NCBI GenBank assembly: GCA_934255405.1
Contig: CAKQNT010000012.1
Span: 1-58,119, forward strand
Source of the DNA: an uncultured Alphaproteobacteria bacterium
GTDB lineage: Bacteria > Pseudomonadota > Alphaproteobacteria > RF32 > CAG-239
Direction of reading: 5' to 3'
Length of the DNA stretch: 58,119 bases
Within the stretch, counting starts at the first letter, position 1. The number at the start of each line of letters is the position of its first letter. Positions 34,001 through 41,923 of this stretch are shown piece after piece. The notes beneath the pieces were generated by a model. The model was not told the DNA's origin. It saw only the letters and a program-made list of their open reading frames with translations, and ran no database searches. Both the position numbers and the translations under genes were made by a program.

Positions 34001-35047
34001 TTCTTTGTTGACGCATTTATATTTGGTGTCGCTGCCGGATTGGCAGGTGGTTGTATTCTGCCAGTTTTGGCAAGTTACGCTATCACTAAAACCATCGCAA
34101 GTGTCTGCCACGCAGCTGTCGCCGCTTGGTGTATAGCCGGTTTTGCAGGATCCATCATCATTAAAACCCTCTTTGTTGGTGCATTTATACTGAGTCTCGG
34201 TGCCAGATTGACAGGTTTCCGATGTCTGCCAGGTTTTGCAGGTATCTGTACTAAAGCCTGCGCCGCAGTTTTGAGCCACGCAGTTGCCATCGGTGAGAGT
34301 GTAGCCGATTTTGCAGGAGCCATCGTCATTAAAACCCTCTTTGTTGGAGCACTTATATTTGGTAGCGGTGGGAGTGAGGCAAGAGCTGTCTACAATCTGC
34401 CAGTTTTGGCAGGAATCATAATCATAGCCGTCACAGGTGTTGGCAAGACATTCCGCATTTTCATCCGCGCGAGAATAGCCGTGAGCGCAAGTAATGGTGC
34501 CGTCTGTGTCAATGTAGCCTTCTTTGAGCTTACAAATATAACGAGTATTGTCGCCGTCAAAACAGGTTGATGTTTCTTCATAGCCATAACCGCAGGCATT
34601 ATAGCCATAGCCGGGGCATTTGTCATCGTCGCCGCCGCCGCCACCACCGCCGCCGCTGGCTGCCGCAATAATTCCGCCGCCTACAGCGGCCACACCAAGG
34701 GCAGTCCAGGTGCCGGAGCTGACATTAAACACCGGTCCGTTAAAGGCGCTATGGTTGGCCGAAAGCGCCGAAGACAAACAACGCGGTTTGGGGTTGGCGC
34801 CAAAACGGCGCAAAGTATAGTAGGCATGCTGATTGTCATCGGCAATGGCCTTGCACAAAGCGGTGTAGCCGCTGCCGTCAGTTACATCAATATAGCGCCC
34901 TATTTGGGAGAGCGCGTCATAGTTAAGATCGCGGGCGTAGCCATAGATGCGCTCGGCGGTAATACGGGTGCGCGCTTGAGTGTTGTATGAATATACGGCC
35001 AGCAAAAAGGTCAAGAAAAATAATTTGATGTATTTGGTCAGCGACAT
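31094..35047 (-). CDS. Autotransporter with ankyrin-like N-terminus and cysteine-rich tandem repeats
   Basis: Large surface protein. Seen in order: signal peptide (about 1-25), an ankyrin-repeat-like segment (about 55-90; GYTALCKAIADDN..LRRFGANP), a glycine run followed by three Asp (about 132-142), six cysteine-rich repeats of about 56 residues (about 143-475), a passenger of short NTG-T-I and GNGNVYG repeats expected to form a beta-helix (about 480-980), and a C-terminal autotransporter barrel (about 1035-1317) ending in Phe (LKYAF). 1317 residues. Type V secretion would place the passenger outside. Ligand unknown. Monocistronic. Confidence 0.83.
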   Translation of the reverse strand: MSLTKYIKLFFLTFLLAVYSYNTQARTRITAERIYGYARDLNYDALSQIGRYIDVTDGSGYTALCKAIADDNQHAYYTLRRFGANPKPRCLSSALSANHSAFNGPVFNVSSGTWTALGVAAVGGGIIAAASGGGGGGGGDDDKCPGYGYNACGYGYEETSTCFDGDNTRYICKLKEGYIDTDGTITCAHGYSRADENAECLANTCDGYDYDSCQNWQIVDSSCLTPTATKYKCSNKEGFNDDGSCKIGYTLTDGNCVAQNCGAGFSTDTCKTWQTSETCQSGTETQYKCTNKEGFNDDGSCKTGYTPSGDSCVADTCDGFSDSVTCQNWQNTTTCQSGSDTKYKCVNKEGFDDDGKCLNGYSGINCTADTCDGFSDSVTCQNWQTQTTCQSGSDTKYKCVNNEGYNDDGSCKTGYTPSGDNCVADTCDGFSDSVTCQSWQTQTTCQSGATEKYKCENNPGYNDDGSCASGYGKNGSGACVIKGADIYGTKNGDDITIENTEYADVYGMYTTTNGYNANSNVSATISIGNKSDGNVYGVASAGNDATVINAYDSSTGKITINNTGNGNVYGLKANTASNADDGIGGAHTEGTIDIINNGNGNIYGVYANTNAVNITSHRAEIANTTGKIQIFNNGNGNGNLYGVYGKTATNSQSTNPIDGTGHVDASIHINNSGSGKSYGLYATDTAQSISNTTGKNVAQNSSITMVNNDPSGIAYGIYADKSKNITDAATQATSLIEMANVDVGTIIGMYGKTLAENSGTIKLHNLDGGTAIGMYIDGGTATNSGSIIIDREEYDDTDIIGGGGETLSPTTPSPDGIAIGIYGAAGSTISNSGTISISDAGTAYGILGEDSTVTVNNTGTITIDGNSQTNNSTIDGKFINLNGGTILNSGSMVSETSLNLAAMNANVIATQGAQFSAQDALIGNVTMSSDIVSNGFDTTYKVADMVKAADLSDFRLSSGSALFDAQLENGTDAVLSMKSFSSVLEDDEASKFLQNNYAAANNEKLFAALKSASTSAELNERVSSLFGKDMFSRMAYEDLSMLREVNFDMNQKFLAQTGSFSFGGQFTPTSFNNSNGSIGRYSVNGYSNGNMSLGFGMAISDISSHDDHDDNRRFDRSFVMSLPIGFRAGGMEFITSPKLGYSYGTYDREGYENVTYNGKVQKRIFALMNEAKYPLTYGNAKIIPTAEFNLIGYNIKANEDDNQYALKINSQNHYSVEAGIGLMSEKEFALNKNSHLKFNGGVMVYQEFANPYELDISMSGMDGTYRLQDEKRGDNRAALRFGMDYKVNNSTSVSANLLTNIDHEYRTDAGINLKYAF
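33597..34621 (-). repeat. Tandem cysteine-rich coding repeats (about 168 bp per unit)
   Basis: Six units, each with six cysteines and a shared W..TCQSG..KYKC..EG-DDGSC-GY frame; the middle units (about 33700-34140) are nearly identical at DNA level, which points to recent expansion and likely length variation between strains. Confidence 0.8.
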
Positions 35048-35269
35048 TAGAAATGTTCCAATTAAATAGTTAACTATCGGCTAATATCAGAGCACGTATA
35101 AGCGGTTCGCTCAACTACTTTTTGCAATTGCCGCTAATTCTGTGCAAAAGTATTTGCTACTACAGGACAAAAATCTTGCATTTATCGGGCAAACTTTATA
35201 AATTTGAAAAAATAATGTTAATCAGATTAAAAAATGCCCCAGATAATAAACGGATAAGAGGTTGCAGAC

Positions 35270-36082
35270 ATGAAAAATACGGGATTTATAAATATCAGTA
35301 ATAATACGGCAGAGTGCAAGCTGGCTTTGTGGGGAGCAACCCTGCTTTCTTATTGTCCTAAGGGCGAGGTGCATGATGTGTTTTGGCTGGGAGACCTGAA
35401 CAAGTTTGACAACGCGCAGGCAATTAGGGGCGGTATACCGGTTTGTTGGCCGCGATTTGCCGCCGAAAAGCTGAATGACAATCTGCCGCGGCATGGGTTT
35501 GCCCGCATATCTGAGTGGAAAGTGCAGGGGATATGTGCTGATGAAAATATGGCAGAGGCGGTGCTGCAGTTGGTGCCTGACGCAAAGTATAATATCAGAG
35601 CCGCGGCAACCTTGCGCATTAAGATAATCGACAAACTTGATTATAGTTTGGAAACGGTTAACTTGGGAGAAGAGCCGTTGGTTTTTGCGGAAGCGCTGCA
35701 CTGCTATTTTAATATCAGCTCAATCGAAAACATATCCATAAATGGTTTGCAAGGGTGCAGCTACAGAAGCTCTTTGGACGGACAGAAATATACGCAAGAG
35801 GGAGCGTTGAAAATTAATGGTGAATTTGACGCAGCATTCTTAGAGCATTGCGGCAGGACAGAGATTGAAGACCGTGAATATCAGCGAGTGATTGTGATTG
35901 AAAAAAACGGTTCAAAAACCACGGTGGTGTGGAATCCGGCCAAAGATTTGGCAGAAATGAGCGCCGGACAATACAAAAAATTTGTATGTGTAGAGCCGTC
36001 TAATGTCGGCGATTTTGCGGTTTGTCTGCAACCGGGGCAAACTCACAAAATCGGGTTGAAAATCTCGGTACAAAAATTGTGA
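35270..36082 (+). CDS. D-hexose-6-phosphate mutarotase (aldose 1-epimerase family)
   Basis: YeaD-type mutarotase, which interconverts the anomers of glucose-6-phosphate and similar sugars. Seen: LALWGATLLSY near the N-terminus, DVFWLG, GGIPVCWPRFA with the family's G-I-P-C-W-P pattern, LPRHGFAR with a catalytic His, and WNPAKDLAEM near residue 223. 270 residues fits. GAGG lies nine bases before the ATG. It ends four bases before the stop of the convergent 870-residue gene, with no terminator between them. Confidence 0.87.
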   Translation: MKNTGFINISNNTAECKLALWGATLLSYCPKGEVHDVFWLGDLNKFDNAQAIRGGIPVCWPRFAAEKLNDNLPRHGFARISEWKVQGICADENMAEAVLQLVPDAKYNIRAAATLRIKIIDKLDYSLETVNLGEEPLVFAEALHCYFNISSIENISINGLQGCSYRSSLDGQKYTQEGALKINGEFDAAFLEHCGRTEIEDREYQRVIVIEKNGSKTTVVWNPAKDLAEMSAGQYKKFVCVEPSNVGDFAVCLQPGQTHKIGLKISVQKL

Positions 36083-36086
36083 GCAA

Positions 36087-38699
36087 TTATCTGCTGTGAG
36101 CGGATTTGGACATAATTTTGTGCATTTGCAATTCTTGCAAAAGCGGCGGAACTTTTGGCGAGGAGATGCTTAACCCGCTTGAGCTTATATATAAAGTATC
36201 TTCCTCAATCAGGGATTTATATCTGCCGTTTTCGAAAATCTGCAGTTTTTCGAAGCAGATATTGTCGCCTTTTCTTAAGTCACATTGAGGGCGGCGCACA
36301 TATTGACCGTCTTTTTCTATAAGATAAGGGGCTGTATATTCTCCGCCTTCAATCGTGGCCAAGTGTTCCAGCTGGTGTTTGTCATCTTCCCAGTCGTTCC
36401 ACTGTTTGCAGATAGCCAGATTGCTAGGGGCATTAAATTCTCCGGGGGTATCGGTGCAGACGGCATATTTCAGCGGAGTAATGTGGTGGACACTGGCGCC
36501 GGCCATTTCGCCTTTGGACAGCAGTTTGGCGATAAGATTACCGGCATTATTGTTGGTCTGAGTTCTGAACTCTTGATTGAGAGCCAAAGATGCTTCTTTG
36601 TTTTGCGCTTTGAAATCTTCCCACTGGTACTGTTTTTTCAGGTTGGGGAGATTTTTGCGGTCAAGCTGAATATCGGGCTTGTCAAAAAATACTTCCAGAT
36701 AGGTTTTGAAGAGATAATCATCAGTACTCCAGCCGCTCATTTTGGATTGTTCGGCTGAGCTCAAATTGCGTTTGGCGAGGGTAATGATTTCATCTTTGGA
36801 ATCCGGAGCAGAAAGAGCCGCCATAATTCCTAAAGTTTTGTAGCGTTTTTGGTATGGGGTCAGCACCGGAGTGAGGTTGCTTTCTTTGTTTTCAACAACA
36901 TCGCCGATTAAATATTGGAAGTTAGGCTCTTTGCCAAGCGCTTGTTTAAATTGTTGGTAGTTTGCGCGGATATATGCCTGCTCGTCAGCGTTAAGCTTGC
37001 TTTTGTCGGCAAAGTCGAGCTTTTTTCCGTCGGCCAGACAGCGCAGCATGGCGGTCAAGGGTTTGGACTTGAGAGAGGTAGAAGCATTATAGGTAATATT
37101 TTTGATTGATATTTTGTAGCCTATTTTGTGCAAAAGGTTGTTCATTTGGCTGATGTTGTCAGAGGTGGTATCTGCAGCTAAAGAATGGGTCTCTATCGTT
37201 CGCAGTAAAATCAGTTTGCTGATGCCTTTGGATAATTCGGCTTCTTCGGAAGATAGAGCTTGTTTTACCGACTGCTTTTCTTCATAGAGTGAAGAAACAA
37301 CGCTTTTATAGTAGTTTTCGTTGGCCATGCTTTTTATGTATTTGTAATAATTTTCGCTGATATCATTCCAAAGACGGATATCTTCCTGAAATTTCCTGTA
37401 TAAATATGTACGCATATTAGAAATTACGGGCTTATGCGGTGAAGAGTATATTTGCAAAAAGTCATTAAATATCTGTCGCGTGGTTTGGTTCTTTTTGTTG
37501 TTGCCTTTGGCCGGAGCAAGGAAGTTGAGAATTGCGTTGTTATCAAGTTGCTTGATGGCTTGTTCAATATGCTGATTAATGCTGTCAATTTTGTTGAGCT
37601 TAATCTTTGCCAATTTTGCTTGTTTTTCCTGATACTCTTGCTTTTTTTGCTCTTGTTTAGATTTTTTTTGCAATGTGTTATATTTCTTTTTTAGCAGAGT
37701 AAGCAGTTGTTTGGCGTTTTGGGTTTGTCCGAGAGAACAATATATTTTGTAGGCTTTTTGTTCTTTGTCAAAATCGGCTTTTTGTTGAGGATCCAGTTTC
37801 GGCAGAGAAAGTTCCTGCCGCAAGGATTTTTCTTTAGCCGCAGTTTTTTCTTCCGGCTGAGCTTTCTTCTGAAAAGACAACTCTTTATCGGTAAGAAATT
37901 TATATAATTTTTCAGTTTCGGCGGGGGTGTCTTTAGCAAAAAAAACATGTTTATTTTGGGAAGTATGTCGAAAAAGCAGATCAATGTGGTAGTTTTTTGG
38001 GAAAACTGCTCTGAGATAAGCCTCTCCTTTGTCGTTTTTAACCAATTGCGCTTTGATTATTTTGTTACTGTTTTCTGAAATGTATTGTTCTTCGGCGGTT
38101 AGCTCTCTTCGAGAGCTTCGGTTTTGCAGTAGGAAGTCTATGGCATTGGTGATTGTGGTTTTGTAGTCGTCTGTGCGAGATTGCTCTTTTTTGGATTGAT
38201 TCTTTTTATTTTTTTCTTGGGTGGACTGCTTTTCGGCTTTGGTTATCAATTGTTTTATTTCTTCGGCGGGAATAATCTCGTCGGTTTCGGAAATTTGGGT
38301 TAGTTTTTGGTCGAGCCGGCTTTCCATTTCAAGAGATTGCAAGAGGTCTTTGATTTGAGTTTGCAAATTATCATTGCTTAAGAACGCCAGCTCAGATGAA
38401 GACAGCAATTTTTGCAGGTCAGTAATCTGTTTTGCCAGATTATTGTCGGCGGCAGAGAATGTCAGTTGTTTGATGAGCTCTTCTTTTAAGCTATCGGTCT
38501 GCTTGTTGAGGTTGGGGCTTTGATTATTTTGGTAATACAGCAGGTATGCATCAAGGAAATTTTCCAGAGCATTCTCATAGCTATCTGTTTCGGTGCAAGA
38601 TTTATCAGCGCCGCGGACTGCCGTCTGTTGCAAATCGTGCATGGTTTGCATATTGGTTTTTAGTTGGTAGTAGGTTTCCAGTTCTAAGGATGTTGGCAT
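36087..38699 (-). CDS. Large lysine/glutamine-rich protein with C-terminal HNH-like motif
   Basis: Not recognised as a whole. 870 residues without signal peptide or membrane segment. The first 390 residues are highly charged with coiled-coil segments (KQKKAQPEEK, KKSKQEQKKQEYQEKQ); 390-730 is helical. Near the C-terminus VHHITPLKY (His738-739), PSNLAI (Asn760) and DKHQLEH (His775/His779) follow the spacing of a beta-beta-alpha-metal HNH nuclease. The last 90 residues are unrelated to it. A nuclease effector or toxin is possible, but no immunity gene stands next to it. AGGA precedes the ATG; a perfect -10 (TATAAT, 38746-38741 on the minus strand) lies about 42 bases upstream. Confidence 0.55.
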   Translation of the reverse strand: MPTSLELETYYQLKTNMQTMHDLQQTAVRGADKSCTETDSYENALENFLDAYLLYYQNNQSPNLNKQTDSLKEELIKQLTFSAADNNLAKQITDLQKLLSSSELAFLSNDNLQTQIKDLLQSLEMESRLDQKLTQISETDEIIPAEEIKQLITKAEKQSTQEKNKKNQSKKEQSRTDDYKTTITNAIDFLLQNRSSRRELTAEEQYISENSNKIIKAQLVKNDKGEAYLRAVFPKNYHIDLLFRHTSQNKHVFFAKDTPAETEKLYKFLTDKELSFQKKAQPEEKTAAKEKSLRQELSLPKLDPQQKADFDKEQKAYKIYCSLGQTQNAKQLLTLLKKKYNTLQKKSKQEQKKQEYQEKQAKLAKIKLNKIDSINQHIEQAIKQLDNNAILNFLAPAKGNNKKNQTTRQIFNDFLQIYSSPHKPVISNMRTYLYRKFQEDIRLWNDISENYYKYIKSMANENYYKSVVSSLYEEKQSVKQALSSEEAELSKGISKLILLRTIETHSLAADTTSDNISQMNNLLHKIGYKISIKNITYNASTSLKSKPLTAMLRCLADGKKLDFADKSKLNADEQAYIRANYQQFKQALGKEPNFQYLIGDVVENKESNLTPVLTPYQKRYKTLGIMAALSAPDSKDEIITLAKRNLSSAEQSKMSGWSTDDYLFKTYLEVFFDKPDIQLDRKNLPNLKKQYQWEDFKAQNKEASLALNQEFRTQTNNNAGNLIAKLLSKGEMAGASVHHITPLKYAVCTDTPGEFNAPSNLAICKQWNDWEDDKHQLEHLATIEGGEYTAPYLIEKDGQYVRRPQCDLRKGDNICFEKLQIFENGRYKSLIEEDTLYISSSGLSISSPKVPPLLQELQMHKIMSKSAHSR

Positions 38700-38856
38700 T
38701 GTTTGTTTCCTGTTTGCAATAAAACTCTTGTTTGAGATACATTATACACTATAAAAAGTTAATTTTTAAACAAAAAATAAACAAAATTTGTGCAATTATG
38801 TGTTGAATTTTATTTAATTTTGTGATACAAGGACTTCGTAATTTAATAATTAAGAT

Positions 38857-39240
38857 ATGAAAAAGGAAGAAAAGCAGGCTAAATTTATCAGCTTGCGCTT
38901 TTTTGCAAATCGTTTCGGCGTGGAAGAAAAAGACTGCGCTTGGGGCGTGAGAGCGACAAAAATCGGTGATGATGTGTATTATTCACCGGTAGTAAAGATT
39001 AAGAACAGCCCGATAATGGCAATAGATATCATGCGGGATAGAATTGTCAAAAATGTAGGAGCCTTTGGCCGGCAAGCAAAGATGTTGGATGCAACGATGA
39101 CGGAGCAAGCAGACATCTATTCCTTTACGGTTGTAAAAGAGGAGGCTTCGGGCTACGGGAAGGATATTGTGGTATTTCTTTCCAAAAAAGGCTTGATAGA
39201 GGCATATCGCGGAAAAAGCTTTTTGCCTGAATTATTGTGA
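38857..39240 (+). CDS. Hypothetical protein, 127 residues
   Basis: Not recognised. A soluble basic protein (KKEEKQAKFISLRFF at the start) of mixed alpha/beta appearance, with no signal peptide or membrane segment. It has no clear ribosome site, only AT-rich sequence upstream, but is followed directly by a good terminator, which supports it as a real transcription unit. It is read away from the 870-residue gene, sharing a 157-base divergent promoter region with it. Confidence 0.65.
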   Translation: MKKEEKQAKFISLRFFANRFGVEEKDCAWGVRATKIGDDVYYSPVVKIKNSPIMAIDIMRDRIVKNVGAFGRQAKMLDATMTEQADIYSFTVVKEEASGYGKDIVVFLSKKGLIEAYRGKSFLPELL

Positions 39241-39241
39241 C

Positions 39242-39282
39242 AAAAAACCGCCGGTTGTGTTGAGACAACCCGCGGTTTTTTT
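39242..39282 (+). terminator. Terminator after the 127-residue gene
   Basis: AAAACCGC-C-GGTTGT pairs with ACAACC-C-GCGGTTTT around GTTGAG and is followed by a T run. Confidence 0.8.
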
Positions 39283-39310
39283 GTTTTTTTTGAATCATAG
39301 CCTTTTAATA

Positions 39311-39340
39311 AAAAAGCATCACATTGATGTGATGCTTTTT
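39311..39340 (-). terminator. Terminator of pepF
   Basis: AAAAAGCATCACA and TGTGATGCTTTTT pair perfectly around TTGA, seven bases after the pepF stop. Confidence 0.85.
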
Positions 39341-39346
39341 TATTAG

Positions 39347-41149
39347 TCAGAGTAGCCCTTCTTCTTTGGCCAGACGTTCAATCTCATTGATGCTGTCTTC
39401 AACGATTTTGAGCCCGTCGCGCCAGAACTTCGGGTCATCTACATCCAGTTCAAAGGCCTCCAGCAAATCGCGGTATGGTTCAACTCCGGTGTTTGAGAGC
39501 ATCTCCATGAAGCGCGCCGAAAAATCGCAGAGATCGATGTTGTCTAAATCTCCATCTTCATAAACCTTAATCAGGTTGTTGACCAAAATGCCGGCAAATG
39601 CATAGCAGTATACATAGAACGGCGAATTGAAAAGATGTGAGATGCGCATCCATCGATAGCGATTGTCACCCTCGAGCTTTTTGCCGGTGTAGCGTTCTTG
39701 CTCTTCGGCCCAAATCTGATTCAGGCGTTCGGTTGTCAAGCTACCTCTTTGACGTTCGGCATGAACGCGTTTTTCAAAGTTGTAGTAGCCGATTTGAGCG
39801 TGGATCGTTCCAATCTGTTCAGATACTCTGGCAATTAGCAAATACAGCTTTTCGGTATTGCTTTTTGCCATGGATATCTGTTTTTGGAAAACGATGTTCT
39901 CAGCAAACTCGGAGGCAACTTCGGCCAGAGAAATCGGGGTGGCGTCATTCAGATAGCCTTGCTGAGAGCAAAGCAAATGATGAATACCGTGTCCCAATTC
40001 GTGGGCAAGAGTTCTGATGTCACTCTCGTTGCCGGTAAAATTCAGAAGGATGTAGGGAGTTTCGCCCGGCATACAGTAGGCGCCGTCCTTTTTTCCTTTC
40101 TTGGTTCCGACATCGATAATTCCGGCATCAATGATTGATTTGCCATAAGCTTCATACATAGGAGAAAACTCCTTATATGCGCTTAGGACAATCTTTTTGC
40201 ATTCTGCCCAAGAATACCTTTTTTCCGGCACCTTAATCGGGTTGCCCACAGGATTACACTTCTTGGAGCTGTAGAGCTTGTCACGCAGTGAATAAAACCT
40301 TCTGGACATCGGGATAAAGGAATCCGTTACCGCAGAGACCAGCAAGAGCAGGTCTTCTCGAGGAATCATGTTCTCGTCAAAGCTTTCATTCTCGGCATTG
40401 TAGTAACCGAAAAGTTTGGCATCAACATCTTCATTTTTCATAATTGCGTTGAGGCAATTGGTGAAAATGTGGGCATTCTGCTTGAAAGCCTGATTGATGA
40501 TCTCGTTGATTCCTTTTTCTTCCTCTTCGGTCTTTGCCCTTTCTTTTAGAGCAAAGATCTCTGCCGCATTGTAGGTCTGCCCCTGATAAACAAACTCCAT
40601 TTTGGAGCATGTTTCGTTGTAGAGCTTTGACCACTGGCCTTCGGTTGCCGACTTCTTGCTGAAGACATACATCGCTGTGTCATCAACATCAGCTGAGTAG
40701 AAGATTCTTTCCAGCCAGGGGACATAGCGCCGCAACTTCGGGCTGAGCAGCAGCTCATACTTCTGATAATCTGAAATCCTCCGGATCTCTTTGGTCAGAA
40801 AGGAGATTGGCTCAATCAGCTCATCTACCTTTTCTGAGATGGATACCGCAAAATTGGTGATTTCTTGGTTGTCCAGATTGGTGTCAGAAAGCAGATGAGA
40901 ATAGACAAGCAACTTGCGAACCAAACCACAAAGACCATCGTAGAGACGAACCAGCAGAGCAAATTCATAGGGTCGTAGCTCAGAAATTTGCCCTTCATAC
41001 TTCACAATCTCTTTGACGGTTGCTTTGATACGCAGGAGATCAATTTGGATTTGTGGATCATCATGTCCGGCGTAAAATGCGTGGGATAAATCCCAAGAAG
41101 GAAGCACTTCTCTTGAAGCGTCAGCCTTTTTGTTTGTTTTCGTTTTCAT
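39347..41149 (-). CDS. pepF: Oligoendopeptidase F (M3 family)
   Basis: Cytoplasmic zinc metallopeptidase that degrades short peptides. Seen: PSWDLSHAFYAG at the start, an M3 N-terminal helical domain, and the zinc site HELGH (His383, Glu384, His387) followed by SLAEVASEFAEN with the third ligand Glu. 600 residues is typical of PepF. There is no ribosome site before the ATG; instead TATAAT (41158-41153 on the minus strand) ends three bases before it, so the transcript may be leaderless or the annotated start may be slightly off. A strong terminator follows. Confidence 0.93.
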   Translation of the reverse strand: MKTKTNKKADASREVLPSWDLSHAFYAGHDDPQIQIDLLRIKATVKEIVKYEGQISELRPYEFALLVRLYDGLCGLVRKLLVYSHLLSDTNLDNQEITNFAVSISEKVDELIEPISFLTKEIRRISDYQKYELLLSPKLRRYVPWLERIFYSADVDDTAMYVFSKKSATEGQWSKLYNETCSKMEFVYQGQTYNAAEIFALKERAKTEEEEKGINEIINQAFKQNAHIFTNCLNAIMKNEDVDAKLFGYYNAENESFDENMIPREDLLLLVSAVTDSFIPMSRRFYSLRDKLYSSKKCNPVGNPIKVPEKRYSWAECKKIVLSAYKEFSPMYEAYGKSIIDAGIIDVGTKKGKKDGAYCMPGETPYILLNFTGNESDIRTLAHELGHGIHHLLCSQQGYLNDATPISLAEVASEFAENIVFQKQISMAKSNTEKLYLLIARVSEQIGTIHAQIGYYNFEKRVHAERQRGSLTTERLNQIWAEEQERYTGKKLEGDNRYRWMRISHLFNSPFYVYCYAFAGILVNNLIKVYEDGDLDNIDLCDFSARFMEMLSNTGVEPYRDLLEAFELDVDDPKFWRDGLKIVEDSINEIERLAKEEGLL

Positions 41150-41378
41150 AATTATAATAGTTGGTTAAAAATATTTTTTGTAAGTGTATTTTGTCAATAT
41201 ATGTAAATTATGTCAAGATATTTCTGCCTAAATTTTTTGCGGTTAGTAATTGTTTTAAGCAGTGCTTGCATAATAAATCCTTATATTTTATAGAATGATT
41301 GGTTTCTCGAAAAGCATAGACAAAAGATAAAAGGTATGATAGTATAAAGGCATGCTTGAATTTCTAAAGGATTTTGGA

Positions 41379-41417
41379 ATGAATAAGTATATGGATAGCA
41401 AAGGAGAAAATTCATGA
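41379..41417 (+). CDS. Possible 12-residue leader peptide
   Basis: A tiny frame (MNKYMDSKGENS) has AAAGGA upstream and its TGA overlaps the ATG of the next gene as ATGA, while its own end contains that gene's ribosome site. This layout suits translational coupling. Expression is unproven. Confidence 0.3.
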   Translation: MNKYMDSKGENS

Positions 41418-41905
41418 AAAATGTTCAGTATAAAAAATCAGGTGCCACCGTGAGTGTTAGCCAGGACGGCTCAACTCAAACTTATAGAATTGAGCGTGGC
41501 GGAAAAACTCTTGAGATGTCTTTTACTCGTCAACAAAGCGTGGAAGGTGAACCATATATAAGGAGCATGGGTGCCTGCGCAGGTCAGGCTATTAGAGGTG
41601 CTCATATCGCAAATTACGATGTTGGAGTTAAAATCGGTGACCAAAAACAAGTTTTTTCTGCCTCAATAATTGCTAAACATTTTGATGAATGGGGTAAAGA
41701 AGCTCCTAATTATGAGGCTGATTTTGAAAAAGGTATTCCAGTTCAAGAATATGGCGCTTTGTCTGAAAAATTATCTGAACAGAATACAGCAGTTGCTCAG
41801 GTGATGAGAGATTATGTTCTTAATGCTGATGAATTGCAAAAATGCAATAATATACAGCAGTCGTTGTTTAATCAAAAATTGGATGAATTTTTAAATATAA
41901 AATAA
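41414..41905 (+). CDS. Hypothetical protein, 163 residues
   Basis: Not recognised. The first 45 residues look like beta strands (VSVSQDGSTQTYRIERGG), followed by a mixed and then helical C-terminal half (SEKLSEQNTAVAQVMRDY). There is no signal peptide. AAAGGAG at ideal distance supports the start. It converges on the DUF4143 gene 18 bases downstream. Codon use is AT-rich, as in the rest of the accessory region. Confidence 0.65.
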   Translation: MKNVQYKKSGATVSVSQDGSTQTYRIERGGKTLEMSFTRQQSVEGEPYIRSMGACAGQAIRGAHIANYDVGVKIGDQKQVFSASIIAKHFDEWGKEAPNYEADFEKGIPVQEYGALSEKLSEQNTAVAQVMRDYVLNADELQKCNNIQQSLFNQKLDEFLNIK

Positions 41906-41923
41906 CTGAAAGAGAAAATTCGA

